A stretch of 64,000 nucleotides of DNA. It comes from Adiantum capillus-veneris (Eukaryota > Streptophyta > Polypodiopsida > Polypodiales > Pteridaceae). A model generated the notes under the pieces. That model saw only the letters and a program-made list of their open reading frames with translations, had not been told where the DNA came from and ran no database searches. Below are positions 11,327 to 23,654 of the stretch, piece after piece (positions within the stretch are counted from its first letter, which is position 1; each line of letters opens with the position of its first letter). Made by a program: the position numbers and the translations under genes. The stretch covers positions 18,677,412 to 18,741,411 of the forward strand of contig CM043965.1 of NCBI GenBank assembly GCA_014529385.2, given 5' to 3'.

Positions 11327-12054
11327 GGTAAGAACCTACGTTCCCTAAAAGGAAAAGACGTTGTGACTGAGGAGACACATAACGAAGAGGAGGAGGAGGA
11401 GGATTGTGAACCAAGGCGCATTGATAGTGAATGTCCTTCGGAGTTTGAGGATGATGAAGACGAAAGTGATGTGCCACCTTCTCCAACTGCTAAACCTACA
11501 AGAGCCCCACAATCTACCCAGGCAAGTTTTTGCATACCCTGATTGTTGCTTGAATGGAAAGGTTGTACTAATAGTACTCGTGTAATTTATATGCTCTCCA
11601 TAAGGGAGCAACGAGAAGAAGGATAAAGGTCAAGTAATGGACATAGATACTCTGATGCCTCCAAACAATGTTAGTACATCAAGTCCTAAAGCAGGTCAAG
11701 AGGGAGACACACAAACAATGGGAGAGAACCTATTAACACCGAGACCCTTGTCCGCATGGAAGCCACCAAGAAGCCTAGAGAACCAAGGCACATTAATTGA
11801 GTCACCTCATCTTACAACCCATGTACCCATGGAATCTGTGGGTATACAGGGGAACATTCAAGCTCCTAATAGTTCCACAACACATCAAGAGTCAGAACCA
11901 TCCAAATACTCCTCAATACCGCCCCAAAAAAAAACAAGAACCGTTGCCATCAGAAGCTCATAGTCATGTCCCAGAGACTGAACAAGTGCCACCAGCATCT
12001 CATACCACCTCAAAGCCTCATGTTCTTCCTACGCATGACGAGGCACATGAGTAG
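11327..12054 (+). pseudogene. Acidic and Ser/Thr/Pro-rich linker exons of the same decayed gene
   Basis: An acidic exon at 11327-11521 contains EETHNEEEEEEDCEPRR and DDEDESDVPPSPTAKP. A second segment (about 11607-12054) is Ser/Pro/Thr-rich and probably disordered. A homopolymer at 11925-11935 (CCCCAAAAAAAAAC) shifts the frame: the upstream frame soon ends, while the downstream frame carries on as SEAHSHVPETEQVPPASH. Such acidic disordered linkers fit a nuclear protein between the Trp-rich middle and the methyltransferase-like end. No function can be assigned. Confidence 0.35.
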
Positions 12055-12529
12055 GCACAATGACAGTGCACATAGATTGGAATTAATAAAGGGCCTGCTC
12101 ATATATACCGCCAGGCGTCCACTGAAAGTGAAGGATTGTAGGATGCCATATGCTCTAAGGAAATGCCAAAAATTATCGATCTACCTCGTAAGTATACAAC
12201 GATTGATTGTGGTATATGTTGTGCAGTAAGCAAGGTATTTATTGTAGTGATTGGATACAGATGATGCGAATGGCACAATAACCAAAGGTTCAACAATATT
12301 GTCTACTGTAGCAAAGATTGGTCACCGTAGAGAGCCTGCTCTTCTTGTTGGAGGTGAGCAGGTGTATAGCAACAAAGAGAAGATATCTTTAAGTATAGAA
12401 AATGCAACACTCCACCTCACGATGAAGTGCAGTATTCAATGGCACATAGCTCTGGTATGCTAACAACCTAAGGTACTCCTGGTATTACTGTCTCACCTTA
12501 CTAATTGGGTATTCATTTCCTTAAAATCA

Positions 12530-13390
12530 GATCCGTCGGTTTTAGCTATTGATCATATGGGAGCAGCTAACGAGACGAGCAAGGGAGATGTAGGTGCCCT
12601 ACTCACAAATATTGCTATAGTAGCTAGGTGAAGCTTTCGGGTGCGAGGTGGGACAACAAATGCAGGTTGCAATGCAATATTTTGTCATCTACCAACCAAC
12701 ACAAGGGTCATTGGGATAACATTACCCAGTATCCCCAAATGGAACCATTTTGAACTCAATCAAATCTAGAAGGTATTTGGTATTGCTAGGGAGTATCTTG
12801 ATGAGAAGGGAAATCTGGTGTTGTTATGTCATCGAGAACATGTTTGGGCATTAGTGAGCTTAGCAAATTGAAATGGGTACTATCTTGACCATACAACTAT
12901 CGTATTGTGTGCTACTCCATTCAGCCTTCATGGTGGTGTTTCCTCATTATGAGTCTTAAGTCCCATAGATGCGATGCTTGGAAATCGTTGTATTCCACAA
13001 AATTGGTGCCTATAGATTGAATCAAAAGCCTGATTCGGACATTATCTGTGATTACTACAATGACAATCGTCATTGGCAACCCAAAATAGATGGCTCTCCT
13101 TGGCGAGGTATGCCGTGAGTTTTCAACAAGTTCACCTCCATCCTATTTGCTTATCTAAATTTCCAGACATGCATTTAGAATGATGATATCTCTGCAGGGG
13201 GCATGGAGAGAAGTCCAACTTTAAACGAGAAGCTACTCTCTTTCTATAAAGAGGAGGGTAATGTAGTATTACAAATGTATACTGGTTGCGGTCTTCTTGC
13301 ACGCCCGGGGTTGCGAATGGGTCGACATGTACTATTGCTAGTGAGGCGGTCTGGGGCGGGCAACAAGAAAAGCGGCCTCTAAACACCCTT
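12530..13390 (+). pseudogene. N6/N4 amino-methyltransferase-like domain (β order), decayed
   Basis: Two exons are visible. The first (about 12620-13110) reads GCNAIFCHLPTNTRVIG, EYLDEKGNLVLLCHREH and, after a frameshift, CDYYNDNRHWQPKIDGSPWRG. The second (about 13200-13383, after a CTGCAG acceptor) reads ERSPTLNEKLLSFYKEEG, NVVLQMYTGCG and GLRMGRHVLLL. The layout matches β-class DNA amino-methyltransferases (N6_N4_Mtase), in which the catalytic D-P-P-Y motif comes first and the SAM-binding FxGxG motif comes last. Here motif IV has His where the catalytic Asp would be (HLPT), and motif I reads QMYTGCG. Several in-frame stops and frameshifts show it is dead. Bacterial-type DNA N4-cytosine methyltransferase genes are known in bryophytes and other seed-free plants; whether this derives from them is untested. 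Confidence 0.5.
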
Positions 13391-13399
13391 CGAGGCTCC

Positions 13400-14930
13400 C
13401 TTGTTGCTCAATTGGGGATGGGGCAAGCACAATCAGAGACAACAACAACCCACAGCCAGAAACCAAACAAGAAAAGGGGCACCACCTAGTTGTAGATGCG
13501 AACTAGGACGCACGTGATATCTCCTTGTACTCAAACGCACAAAGAGAGGGGAATGCAAGATAGCCACACACACCAAACACAAACATTCACCATGCCAGAG
13601 AGAGGTAAAGCGCACAAATCAACTTGAGCAACTCATTCTTAGCCTTAAAGACTAGATGCACACAAAGCTTGATGAGAAATAGAGAGACAACACAAAACTT
13701 GACCTTGTTGCCAATACACAAATTGTCTTAGGGTCACGGGAGCCCTCTCACCGAGCACCCTCTTACAATTGAAAGTTTTGGCAAACAATTCAACAAGCCC
13801 TCAAACCACCAAGCATGAAATGGCACAACAAACTTCAAGGACAATATACCTTCAACCACCTGATGAGCCAACTTATCAAGTCAATTTGGAGAGAAGAGTC
13901 GTAGTTGCAGCATACAATTGCACCCAAAACTATGAATCTTATTTATGGACAAGAGTAGGCTACAAGTGTGATGCAGAGTATGGTATCACTCCACTCCTCT
14001 AGATGGCATAACTAACTTCAAGCTTCTCCATGCACCTATGAGTAGTGATGGAATAGAGCACTCACAATGCGCACACTCTACACAACTAGGCTTGAAGAGT
14101 GGTGTGTTATGTGTTGAGAATGGTGTGGTGTAGTGTGATCATGTGATGATTTACAAGGGAGAGAAGGGCTCTATTTATAGGTTTTAGAAGCCCCGATTAA
14201 GATTAGGCATAATCAAGTTTATTTGAAGGAATAAAGGATTATGCTTTTTTTTTTAATGAGGGTGGGTCTCTCTTGTCCTTTGAGTCACATGGATGTGGGC
14301 TCAAGGGAAGAGAATTATTGAGGATGACAGGAGAGAGGATTGAGTGAATAATTTGGGAGTGCCTGCTCTAGTAGAGGGTGCATTTTACAATAAGGTTAGT
14401 GGTTAGTAATTATCACTAAAAAATATTTACAAAATCATTCACCAAATGGTGAGATTTATGATGAGAAAAGTTAGAGAAGGGATGAGCTTGTAAAGAGAGG
14501 TTGAAGCTTTAGAGAAGTTGACATTCACCTCTTTACAGCACCGGAAGAGGAAGCAGTCAGCATGGCGAAGCAGCGCGTGTCGATGAAGCTATGTTATTTC
14601 AAACCTTGAAAAATTCATGATAAAAACCTTCATATGCAGAGGTTAATCCTTGGATTTTTGCTGATTTTTTGAAGTTCTTTACAAAGCTGAAGAGAGTATG
14701 GTAATATGGACATATATACAGAGAGAAAGGGGGACACATAGGGTGTAGAAATGGAGGATGAAGGTTATGGAGGTGTGAGAGATGTGGCAATGGTCAAGAG
14801 GGTGAATTAGGACATGGGAGTTGCATGTTTGGAAGTGGGAAGGAGAGGGAGGAGTGTGTGTGAAAGAGGAAAATGATAAAGTGGAAGAGGGAGTGTGGCT
14901 GCATAGCATGGGCAAACTGGGGTCCACCAA
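13400..14930 (-). mobile_element. Probable solo or partial gypsy LTR related to the Tat-like elements at 34-43 kb
   Basis: The string GGGGCACCACCTAG followed by a GGACGC motif at 13475-13510 also occurs in the LTRs starting at 37761 and 41483, at a similar distance from the LTR start. A minus-strand TATA box (CTATAAATAG, 14171-14180) lies about 775 bases in, much like the 727 bases in the 37761 LTR. No internal gypsy coding sequence adjoins it. The left edge near 13400 and the right edge near 14930 are estimates, and no target duplication was found. It sits directly after the methyltransferase-like exon. Confidence 0.4.
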
Positions 14931-14934
14931 TAAA

Positions 14935-15955
14935 ATCATAGCTCACAGCTCGTAGCTCAAAAAAATATGAAAAAATTTGAGGTGAAAGTTCAGCTCACGA
15001 GCTACAACTTTTGTTTGTATCACCATTTCAAATTCGGAGAGCATGTGATCTTTAAAAATTCAGCAAAACTGACTATTTTTTCCACTACACAAGGTCCTTC
15101 TTTGGATGATTCTTTTGAATACCTCCAAGAGTGAGCTCCCCATGGTGCATGCATGCATGCCACATACCCTTGACCTTATTTGGTAGGTCTATAATTGAAG
15201 ATATTGTTGAGATCATGATATAAGTGAATAGTACAACTAATAAAATCAAATATTGAGGGGTCTAAAAAAATATGTACATGTCAAATATAAATAATATAGG
15301 TGGAAAAAATATGAAGGGGTCAAAATTCAAAATAAATCTCTCTCATTATAAGTCTACCATAAAAGGATGAATATTTTTGGTGTTCTAATTTATGAGAGTA
15401 AAAGAGAATAGATGTAGGAAGGAAAAATCACAATAGTGAAAAAATATACACATAAATAAAACTAGTTTTTTTGGATTTTTGTTGGGATGGAGTTACACCA
15501 AAAATAAGAGAAGCTTGCATGAAATTATTTTTATATGGAATAAAGAGTATGCAAAATGGTAAGAAAAAATATGGTAATGGTGAGTCAATGTACATAGCAT
15601 AAATAACACACCATAGGTAGAAATATTTAAATAAATACCAAAATAATTTTGAAAAATCCTTTTATTTAGGCCCTATATACAATGAAATATTTACACACAA
15701 ATGGGCCATAATATACTTATATTTTTTTTGGCTTAACTAGCCCAGTGACTAGCTAATTAAGGGTTTTTAAGAAGATATGGGAAAAGTCCCCTAACTCAGA
15801 CACACCTATATACAGTGAAATAGTAGGGATAGCCACAGTATTTGGATGATTTTGGTAGGCTGGGTTAACTCACTATGGCAATTACGGAGAGCGGAAAAAC
15901 GGCTATTACTAGATAGAGAAGAGTCAATGGAAGAATTGCAACATCTATGAAATGG
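14935..15955. other. AT-rich DNA without recognisable features
   Basis: No coding frame, repeat or element end that I can support in this roughly 1-kb stretch between the LTR remnant and the FCP1-like frame. Confidence 0.5.
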
Positions 15956-16085
15956 TAAGTGTCTTTCTTCCTCGAGTAGTGTGAAATGGGAATTATGTAT
16001 GCCTCCTAATATGATGCCTCGAGTAAGTGTCTTTCTTCCTCGAGTAGTGTGAAATGGGAATTATGTATGCCTCCTAATATGATGC
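15956..16085. repeat. Tandem duplication, 2 copies of about 68 bp
   Basis: TAAGTGTCTTTCTTCCTCGA starts at 15956 and again at 16024, and the following bases match exactly up to GATGC. The second copy contains the likely start codon of the FCP1-like frame. Confidence 0.9.
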
Positions 16086-16752
16086 TAAGTAAGATCCGTT
16101 TTGTAATTGATCGTTGTGAAGGCACAACAACACTTCCTTCTTGGCATGCCAAAAGGAAACTCATAGTGTTCGATGTTGACGGTGTCCTGTTGAAACGGTG
16201 GCGGTGGGAAAGTGCTCCTTCCCATGCTACGAATATTCTTAATGTAGGGCAAATGGGTGTGTCATTGCGACCTGGGATATTGCTATTGCTCAGGGTGATG
16301 TTTGAGCTATTCGATGTAGGGGTTTGGAGCTCCATGCAAGAGCAAAATTTCATCCCCATTATTGATTTAATTAAGAGTAAATACAAAGAGGCTAGGTATG
16401 GTGAGACATTTTTAGGGTTTTGCCTGCATCAAGGACACTGTGAAGAGAGGAACTGCGAAGATAAGCATCCAAAACTCAATTTGGTGTTTGTGAAGAACTT
16501 AGATCTGAATTGCTAGCCTCATACATCACGGACCCTCTGGACACCGTTCTAGTAGATGACAAACCTAAGAAGGCAATCGAAAACCCACCACATACGCTTG
16601 TCACAATAAGGAGTTACGATGGAGTGAGCGACGACAATGAGCTCCTCATGAAGTTACTCCCATATCTAGAAGTTCTTCATGCATATCCTGGGTTATCATC
16701 GGATTATATCAAGAACACGACTTTCAAACAGGGTACACAATGTGCGTCATAG
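16067..16752 (+). pseudogene. FCP1/NIF-like HAD phosphatase domain, frameshifted
   Basis: Reading from ATG 16067, the protein has the HAD catalytic motif KLIVFDVDGVLLK (DxD at about residues 36-38), then SLRPGILLLLRVMFE and VGVWSSMQEQNF, the usual 'RPG...W[ST]' core of FCP1-type phosphatases. GFCLHQGHCEERNC and LVFVKNL follow. The frame then ends at about 16514, but the next frame carries on directly with LLASYITDPLDTVLVDDKPK (the HAD DD motif) and AIENPPHTLVTIRSYDG, to 16752. A one-base indel near 16500 explains this. Members of the family dephosphorylate phosphoserine or phosphothreonine, for example on the RNA polymerase II tail. At about 228 codons it is a bare catalytic domain. Motifs look intact apart from the shift, so the break may be recent. 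Confidence 0.65.
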
Positions 16753-16959
16753 GATTTATTTAATAGGTGATTGGTTTCAAATACTGTCTTCTATGATTTC
16801 TTAGTAAACTTTCAGTATTAATGTAGTCTTTGCTAAGAGCATTGCCCCTAACCAAAATTTGATTGTAGTTTCTGCAGCGCATGGTGGGGAAGTTGAGCAC
16901 ACGATGGAGGCGACACATGGTCTTGGAGGAGATGCGGTCATGGCACATCCTAAAATTTG

Positions 16960-17375
<416 letters not shown>

Positions 17376-17502
17376 AGGGGTTAGTGGAGGAGTGGGTAAT
17401 AGAGAGGGTAATAGGAGCAGGAGAGAGAGAAAAAGAGAGAGAGGGAGAGAGAGAGCAAGCACAGTTTAGTGGGAGAGAGGGAAAGAGAGAGGACACATGA
17501 GG

Positions 17503-17503
<1 letters not shown>

Positions 17504-17566
<63 letters not shown>
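17504..17566. repeat. (GA)n microsatellite
   Basis: About 31 GA units, separated from the previous tract by a purine-rich spacer. Confidence 0.95.
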
Positions 17567-17569
<3 letters not shown>

Positions 17570-17683
17570 TGTGAATATTGTAGCGTAAATGATTTTAGCA
17601 TGCGATAGCGTGAACATGCACCCAAATCAGAGTAACTATTTTCTTTTGGTTCAATTTGATAGAAAACCACTTCGCAATGTGGG

Positions 17684-17789
17684 GGAGAGAGAGAGAGAGA
17701 GGGGGGGGGGGGGGGGGGGGGGGGGGCTAGGGGGGGGAGTAAGTAGGGTTTAGTGAGGAAGAGGGAAAGAGAGAGGACACATGAGGCAG

Positions 17790-17835
<46 letters not shown>
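17684..17835. repeat. GA tract, G27 homopolymer and second GA tract
   Basis: A short GA run leads into about 27 consecutive G residues (17700-17726), CTA, eight more G, and a further GA run at 17791-17835. The spacer AGGGAAAGAGAGAGGACACA repeats from about 17480. Confidence 0.9.
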
Positions 17836-17838
<3 letters not shown>

Positions 17839-17839
17839 C

Positions 17840-18362
17840 TGCACATGAAACATATATGCCCTTTTCCACCCAAAAACAATGAGAATGCTTGCATTGTCCA
17901 CTATGGCCATCACACACAGTAGTGGAAAAGCACATTGCTGCAATCTGTAGATCCGTGTGATTTGTTGCGGCAGGTGATCACATGCCATGGGTGGGGTGTG
18001 TAGACTGGAGCATCAATGAGACCTCCTAGGTGTGAGTGCACATTCCAACGAAGCATGGTTAAGACCAAAGGATGTGAATTCTGAACCCCTTCAAGTTACA
18101 CATGCTTTGTTATTGGTCCATAGAGGAGAAAGGCATTATGAGTATGGTACTGGAACCTAGCCTAAATAAAGATCATACATGGTGAGACATTCATGATCCA
18201 TGTAGTAATGGGGCAAGCAAAACATCACATTTTTCAACCAAAACTATAGAAAAGCGAAATTTGTGGGTGAATGGGAATACCCGTTAAAAAGGATGTCTCA
18301 TTCATGCTAGTGGAGATGAGCATAAGAGTTGAAGTCTATCAAGTCGGCATGAACATGGACGT
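17840..18362. other. Unassigned DNA
   Basis: No coding sequence or element structure that I can support. Confidence 0.45.
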
Positions 18363-18770
18363 GTAATGATTTATCAGATAGTATGTCTCAATAGCATATA
18401 TATAAATAGAATGGAGTCTTGATAATCTTGGGTGCTTAGACAATGCACAAGTAAAACCCTAGGTGTAGAACATCATGGTGAACAACTCATTGTTTGCAGA
18501 CTCTCTTGCTACGAGAGTTAGCTCAATATTGTTTGGCAATCATGGATGTGGTGTGCCTAAGCTTGTAATGATATATCAAATAGTATGCATCAATAGTATA
18601 TTTATAGTTAGAATGGAGTCTTGATAATCTTGGGTGCCTAGACAATGCACAAGTGAAACCCTAGGTGTAGGACATCATGGTGAACAACTCATTGTGTGTA
18701 GACTCTCTTGCTCCATGAGTTAGCTCAATACTGTTTGGCAATCCAAGATGTGGTGTGCCTAAGCTCTCTA
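18363..18770. repeat. Diverged tandem duplication, 2 copies of about 202 bp
   Basis: GTAATGAT(T/A)TATC starts at 18363 and 18565. Both copies share CTTGATAATCTTGGGTGC, CATCATGGTGAACAACTCAT and TGTTTGGCAATC, with scattered differences, so this is an older duplication than the 68-bp one at 15956. Confidence 0.85.
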
Positions 18771-19657
<887 letters not shown>

Positions 19658-19885
19658 CATATATAAACCATACCAACCCTACTAGTGGTAGATCTTTTTG
19701 AGGGTTCATTGTTCTAAGTTTTTTGGGGACGGGTTACTTGAACTCCTCAAAGACCTCTTTCCCCTCTCAAATACTTCCTTGTACCTCTCTAGCTAGGGTG
19801 GCACCTTTGCATGCTTGCTGCTACGCTCACCCACTTTTTGCTTTCCTTTAGCGATCCCTTTATTTTCTTCTTTTGTCTTTAGAGG

Positions 19886-20466
19886 TCATTGTGTACCTTT
19901 AGTTGTTTTTGTTGGGGCTTTATCACTAATTATTTCTTCTAAATCTTCATCCTCAGATTCCTCATCATCCGCTTTGCCTTCTTCCTCGTCTTCAAAAAGT
20001 TCCAACAACTTCCTCTTAGAGCAAGTACACGGGGACTTGGCTGCTTTGGCTTCTTCACCTTTTACCTCCTCATTCTTTACCCCAATTATAAGCCAAGCAT
20101 TCTGATTTGATGCAGGTGATAGATTATGTGCCATCAAGACCGCATGATAAGCAATTTAAGTGAGAACTTCTAGAGCCTCTAAGTATGTGGCTCTACTACT
20201 CTTCTTGGTGCTCTTTAAGGTGTTCAACACATATAATGCAGGGTCAATCTTCTGCATGGGTTGCTTCCAATTTCATTGCGGTGGTGAAGGTTGATGCTAA
20301 TGCATGGTTGGGCATTATGTTTCTTGGTGGCCTCTTTGTTATAAATGAAAACGGTGGTGGTACAATCGGGTAGGATTTTCTGTCGATTGTGAATTATATA
20401 TGAAAATGTGGCGGCTATTGTGTTCTTGGTGAACACCTCGGTGCGTTTCTTTTCTTTGGACCTCAT
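19886..20466 (-). pseudogene. Decayed frames encoding an acidic, Lys/Glu-rich protein
   Basis: A minus-strand frame at 19886-20137 reads AWLIIGVKNEEVKGEEAKA, then KRKLLELFEDEEEGKADDEE with further acidic residues. A second frame at 20224-20466 lies upstream in a different phase and includes NTIAATFSYIIHNRQKILPD. They may be remnants of one gene or of a retroelement gag, but I recognise no domain. The strong charge bias argues that at least the first was once coding. Confidence 0.25.
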
Positions 20467-20771
20467 AGACTCCCCCCTTGTTAACTAGAGAGCTTCTATC
20501 ACAATCTCCTTTATGATGTTCACTTTAATGGCTTTTGTCATAATGTCCAATGAAAATGGCTTTTGTAAATTTTACTTGATAAATGGGGTCAATACAACTT
20601 GTGAAGCAAGATGAAGTTTTTGAAAAAATGATAGTTTTTTGGGCATAAAGATAATAATCGTGATTATTAGCCAGGCTTGTAAGTTTTTACCAAAATTGAA
20701 TTTTCAAGTTACAAGCATATCCACTAGGCCTAGTACGTAGAATGTTGGCCCGGATACTTGTCAACAACTTG

Positions 20772-20776
20772 ATCAC
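20772..20776. repeat. Target-site duplication, left copy
   Basis: ATCAC precedes the left LTR of the small copia-type element. GTCAC follows the right LTR at 23979-23983, a five-base duplication with one difference. Confidence 0.65.
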
Positions 20777-21095
20777 TGATGGGAATGGGATCATGCTAGC
20801 TAGGGTGGATGAAAGATAAACATTGTGCACACAAGTGATTGTGTGTTCGCTAGATCATCACTCAAGCGAAGAAGGTTCAAAGATCAATTAACTTGGACTC
20901 ATAAACACGGTCTTGAGTATTTGCTAAGCCATCAAAAGCTCACCATAAACAAGGGAGATGTAATGCAAAAAAGAGTTGTGTTTATTCATTCATGAAATGA
21001 GCTAAGTAGCTCTACAACTTGACTCCATTACTTGTGGGATAATTCCCCCTTTTCCCTCCTTCACTCAGACTTTAGGATAAAACCCACACTTTACA
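20777..21095 (-). mobile_element. 3' LTR (319 bp) of small copia-type gag-only element
   Basis: Starts TGATGGGAATGGGATCATGC and ends CACACTTTACA on the plus strand. The same sequence recurs at 23655-23978 with scattered substitutions and small indels. On the minus strand it opens TGTAAAGTG and is preceded by a purine tract at 21096-21108, making it the 3' LTR. Confidence 0.9.
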
Positions 21096-21108
21096 ATCCT
21101 CCCCTTGG
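21096..21108 (-). promoter_or_regulatory. Polypurine tract of small copia-type element
   Basis: The minus strand reads AAGGGGAGGAT directly before the TGTAAAG start of the 3' LTR. Confidence 0.65.
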
Positions 21109-21313
21109 GATTTGGACTAGGACGAAATACTGAAGATGCAATATCCACTAAGGATGATAAGTTGGTATCCACACAGGATGACAAAATACACATAGGATGG
21201 TAAATCCACACAAGAAAATAAAAGTCCTCCCCTACAAGTAGAGAGGCTACATCTTCAAAGTATGTCTTCATAAAAGACAAGGTTATTCTTGCCTTTGTCT
21301 TCTTCTTTGTCCT

Positions 21314-21828
21314 CTACCATGTGAGATGATCCTTTGATAGGTCTCTTCTCTTTGTAGCTTCTATTGTTGCTGTTACTACTACTTCTTTCTCCACTGCTAC
21401 TGCCTCCATTTGAGTAGCATCAGAAAGGGGTGTCCCTCCTTCCCGCATTTGTTGCAAGCTTTGTTTGTGTAGCAATCTTTCGCTAAGTCTCCCATTTTTC
21501 CACATTCATAACACTTTCTCCTAGTTGATGATGTCGATGGAGAATATCTTCCCCTTGAGGATGTCGTGACAAAATCCCCTCCTGATGATGTTAATGAGTC
21601 TTTTTGATTTCTCTCATCTGCTTGAATTGAGTTGATGACATCTTGGAAAGGTGGAGCCGGTTCTTTTTCTTCAAGAATGGTGATTAAGTGGTCATAAGAG
21701 GGTGGAAGTGGACTTAAAAGTACGGCCACTTTGTTCTCTTCTGGTCCTTTGGCCTTGATGTAAGTGAGCTGTATGACAATTCTTTTAAGCCTATTTACTA
21801 GGCTAGCAGTGTCCTCCCTTTCAATCAT
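21314..21828 (-). pseudogene. Copia-type gag fragment (UBN2 region plus zinc knuckles)
   Basis: From about 21828 the minus strand reads REDTASLVNRLKRIVIQL, LLSPLPPSYDHLITILEE, then two zinc knuckles, CYECGKMGDLAKDC (Asp in place of the usual His) and CNKCGKEGHPF, which loses its last Cys at a frameshift. Another frame continues to 21314 with Ser/Arg/Lys-rich sequence. This is the C-terminal half of a Ty1/copia gag. It lies beside the 3' LTR, with about 1.8 kb of non-gag sequence between it and the 5' LTR, and no protease, integrase or RT follows. The element therefore depends on other elements. Confidence 0.7.
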
Positions 21829-22288
21829 AGTGATCTTGTAAAGTCTTTTGAGACTATCTTTACTTCTTTTGGACTTGGCGCCAACATTGCTTTCTAGGAC
21901 ATGGCATGCTTACATTCGTCTATGAAATGTCATAGTTGGCATGCAAGGAGGTGATGATAATTCCTAACGCTTGTTTGTCTTTGGCCAAATTTTGTGCACT
22001 TGCTAGGAGTGTAGATGCCCTAGTGTGCACTCCATCGGTGCTGACTTGTTGCTCTAAGGCAGTTCTGATAATAGACTATAAACATTTTTTCATGAGGTAT
22101 CCCCTTAACTTTGTTTGCCAAGTGTGAAACCCATCCCCGTTGTACTTTTAAATTACCTTTCCCCCATTGTGCTAATAGAGGGGTCCTAGCTTAGGAGACT
22201 CTCCTAGCCAATGTCTGCCTCTTTACACGAGCACAACATTTGAAATTTATTTGAAGCTATTGTGCTTGGTTGGATTCATTTCATTGCA

Positions 22289-22289
22289 A

Positions 22290-22344
<55 letters not shown>

Positions 22345-22346
22345 TA
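22289..22346. repeat. (GA)n microsatellite inside the small copia-type element
   Basis: About 28 GA units with one GGGA interruption near the right end. Confidence 0.95.
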
Positions 22347-23128
22347 TTTCTTCCTTTGTGAAGTTCCTCTTCACAAAGAAGTAATGCTCCTCTGCTTTGC
22401 TTTCCTGTTTAGCCAAGCCGACGTGGAGTCCAAAGCTTTGGATAGGTTGATGATCCCTTTTTGAATGCTCAATGAAATTTAAAAAAAGGATCTTTGAGTG
22501 GCTTGATGAAGCTTTGGAGAGCTTCTTGCCTTGAGTACTTGGAAAAGTCCTTTTTGAAGCTTGAAGGAGAAGCTTGAAAGCCTTTGACTGATTGAATCCT
22601 TAAAAGGATTTCTTTGAGTTTGTTGCAGGCTACGGGACAAGCCCCTTATATTGCTTGGGAGGATTTGGAGCCTTAGGGTCTGCTCATGGGACAGGGGCCT
22701 TAGCCACAAAGTGTTTCTTGAGTAGCTTTGCTACAGCTCTGTGAGCCACCTCTTAAAAAAGGTTTGGATGCTTACCTTTAGACCAGGCTATGGGAAAAGG
22801 CCCTTGGGAAAGAAGATGTCGGGCACTTCAGGCAGGAGGAGTAGCTTCTGGGTAGCGGGTTCAAGACGGGTAGGCCGGGAAGCATTCGATCAAGCGGGGT
22901 CAACTCGGGTAGGCCCTGCAGCATCCGGGAAGTCGGGGTCAGCATGGGCAAAAATAAAGGCACAACGGGCAGGCCGGGTAGGGGCATCCGCCTTCTGTGA
23001 ATGCCTTAAAAAAAGGGAGTTTGAATTATCCCCTAGAAGCCATGGTTCCCACCACGGTGGGGTCGACTCTTGAAGACCTTTGGGGTTGTTTTCTACAAAA
23101 GACTCAGTGGGCATTAAATGCCATGGAG

Positions 23129-23130
<2 letters not shown>

Positions 23131-23194
<64 letters not shown>
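23131..23194. repeat. (AC)n microsatellite inside the small copia-type element
   Basis: About 32 AC units. Confidence 0.97.
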
Positions 23195-23199
<5 letters not shown>

Positions 23200-23640
23200 A
23201 AAGTTTGGCTTGTTGATTATGCTACTGCAGACACAAAATGCACAGAGAATGAACAAAAATGGCTCACAAGACATTGCCAAATTTAACCAAACTATTATTT
23301 GATGAATCTTGGGGCAATTTAAGCATGCACAAGCTTGTTGCAAAGCTCTCAAAGAGTACTATGCACACACATATATCAAGCATTCCAATTATGTCCGTGC
23401 GAGCAGATGTGGGCACTTGATGGGAAGGTGTAAATATGAAAAGAAAAAATCAAAATGCAAACTATATCTCAAAATAATTACCTCTAATCATTAGCTAGGG
23501 TAGTGGCCCTGTAGACGTGCTCAAGTACAATGCTAGTGACAATTAAGAATGAGTTTAATTATGCAAAATCCTAATTATAGAGATCCAGGAAATCTAATCA
23601 CACAAAAGCATAACAAGAAACCTAGCTAGCATGTCCTAGT

Positions 23641-23651
23641 GCTCTGATACC
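23641..23651 (-). promoter_or_regulatory. Primer-binding site, initiator tRNA-Met
   Basis: The minus strand reads GGTATCAGAGC three bases inside the 5' LTR, the classic initiator tRNA-Met complement used by Ty1/copia elements. Confidence 0.85.
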
Positions 23652-23654
23652 TTT

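Larger units (their letters stand above)
21900..23640 (-). other. Non-coding interior of small copia-type element
   Basis: Internal DNA between the gag fragment and the primer site. It contains a GA microsatellite at 22289-22346 and a pure CA tract at 23131-23194. I recognise no pol domain. Confidence 0.5.

Noticed and set aside
22741-23073. Gly/Arg/Ser-rich frame inside the small copia-type element
   Set aside because: Opposite strand to the element's gag, no domain motif, and biased composition; not supportable as a gene.
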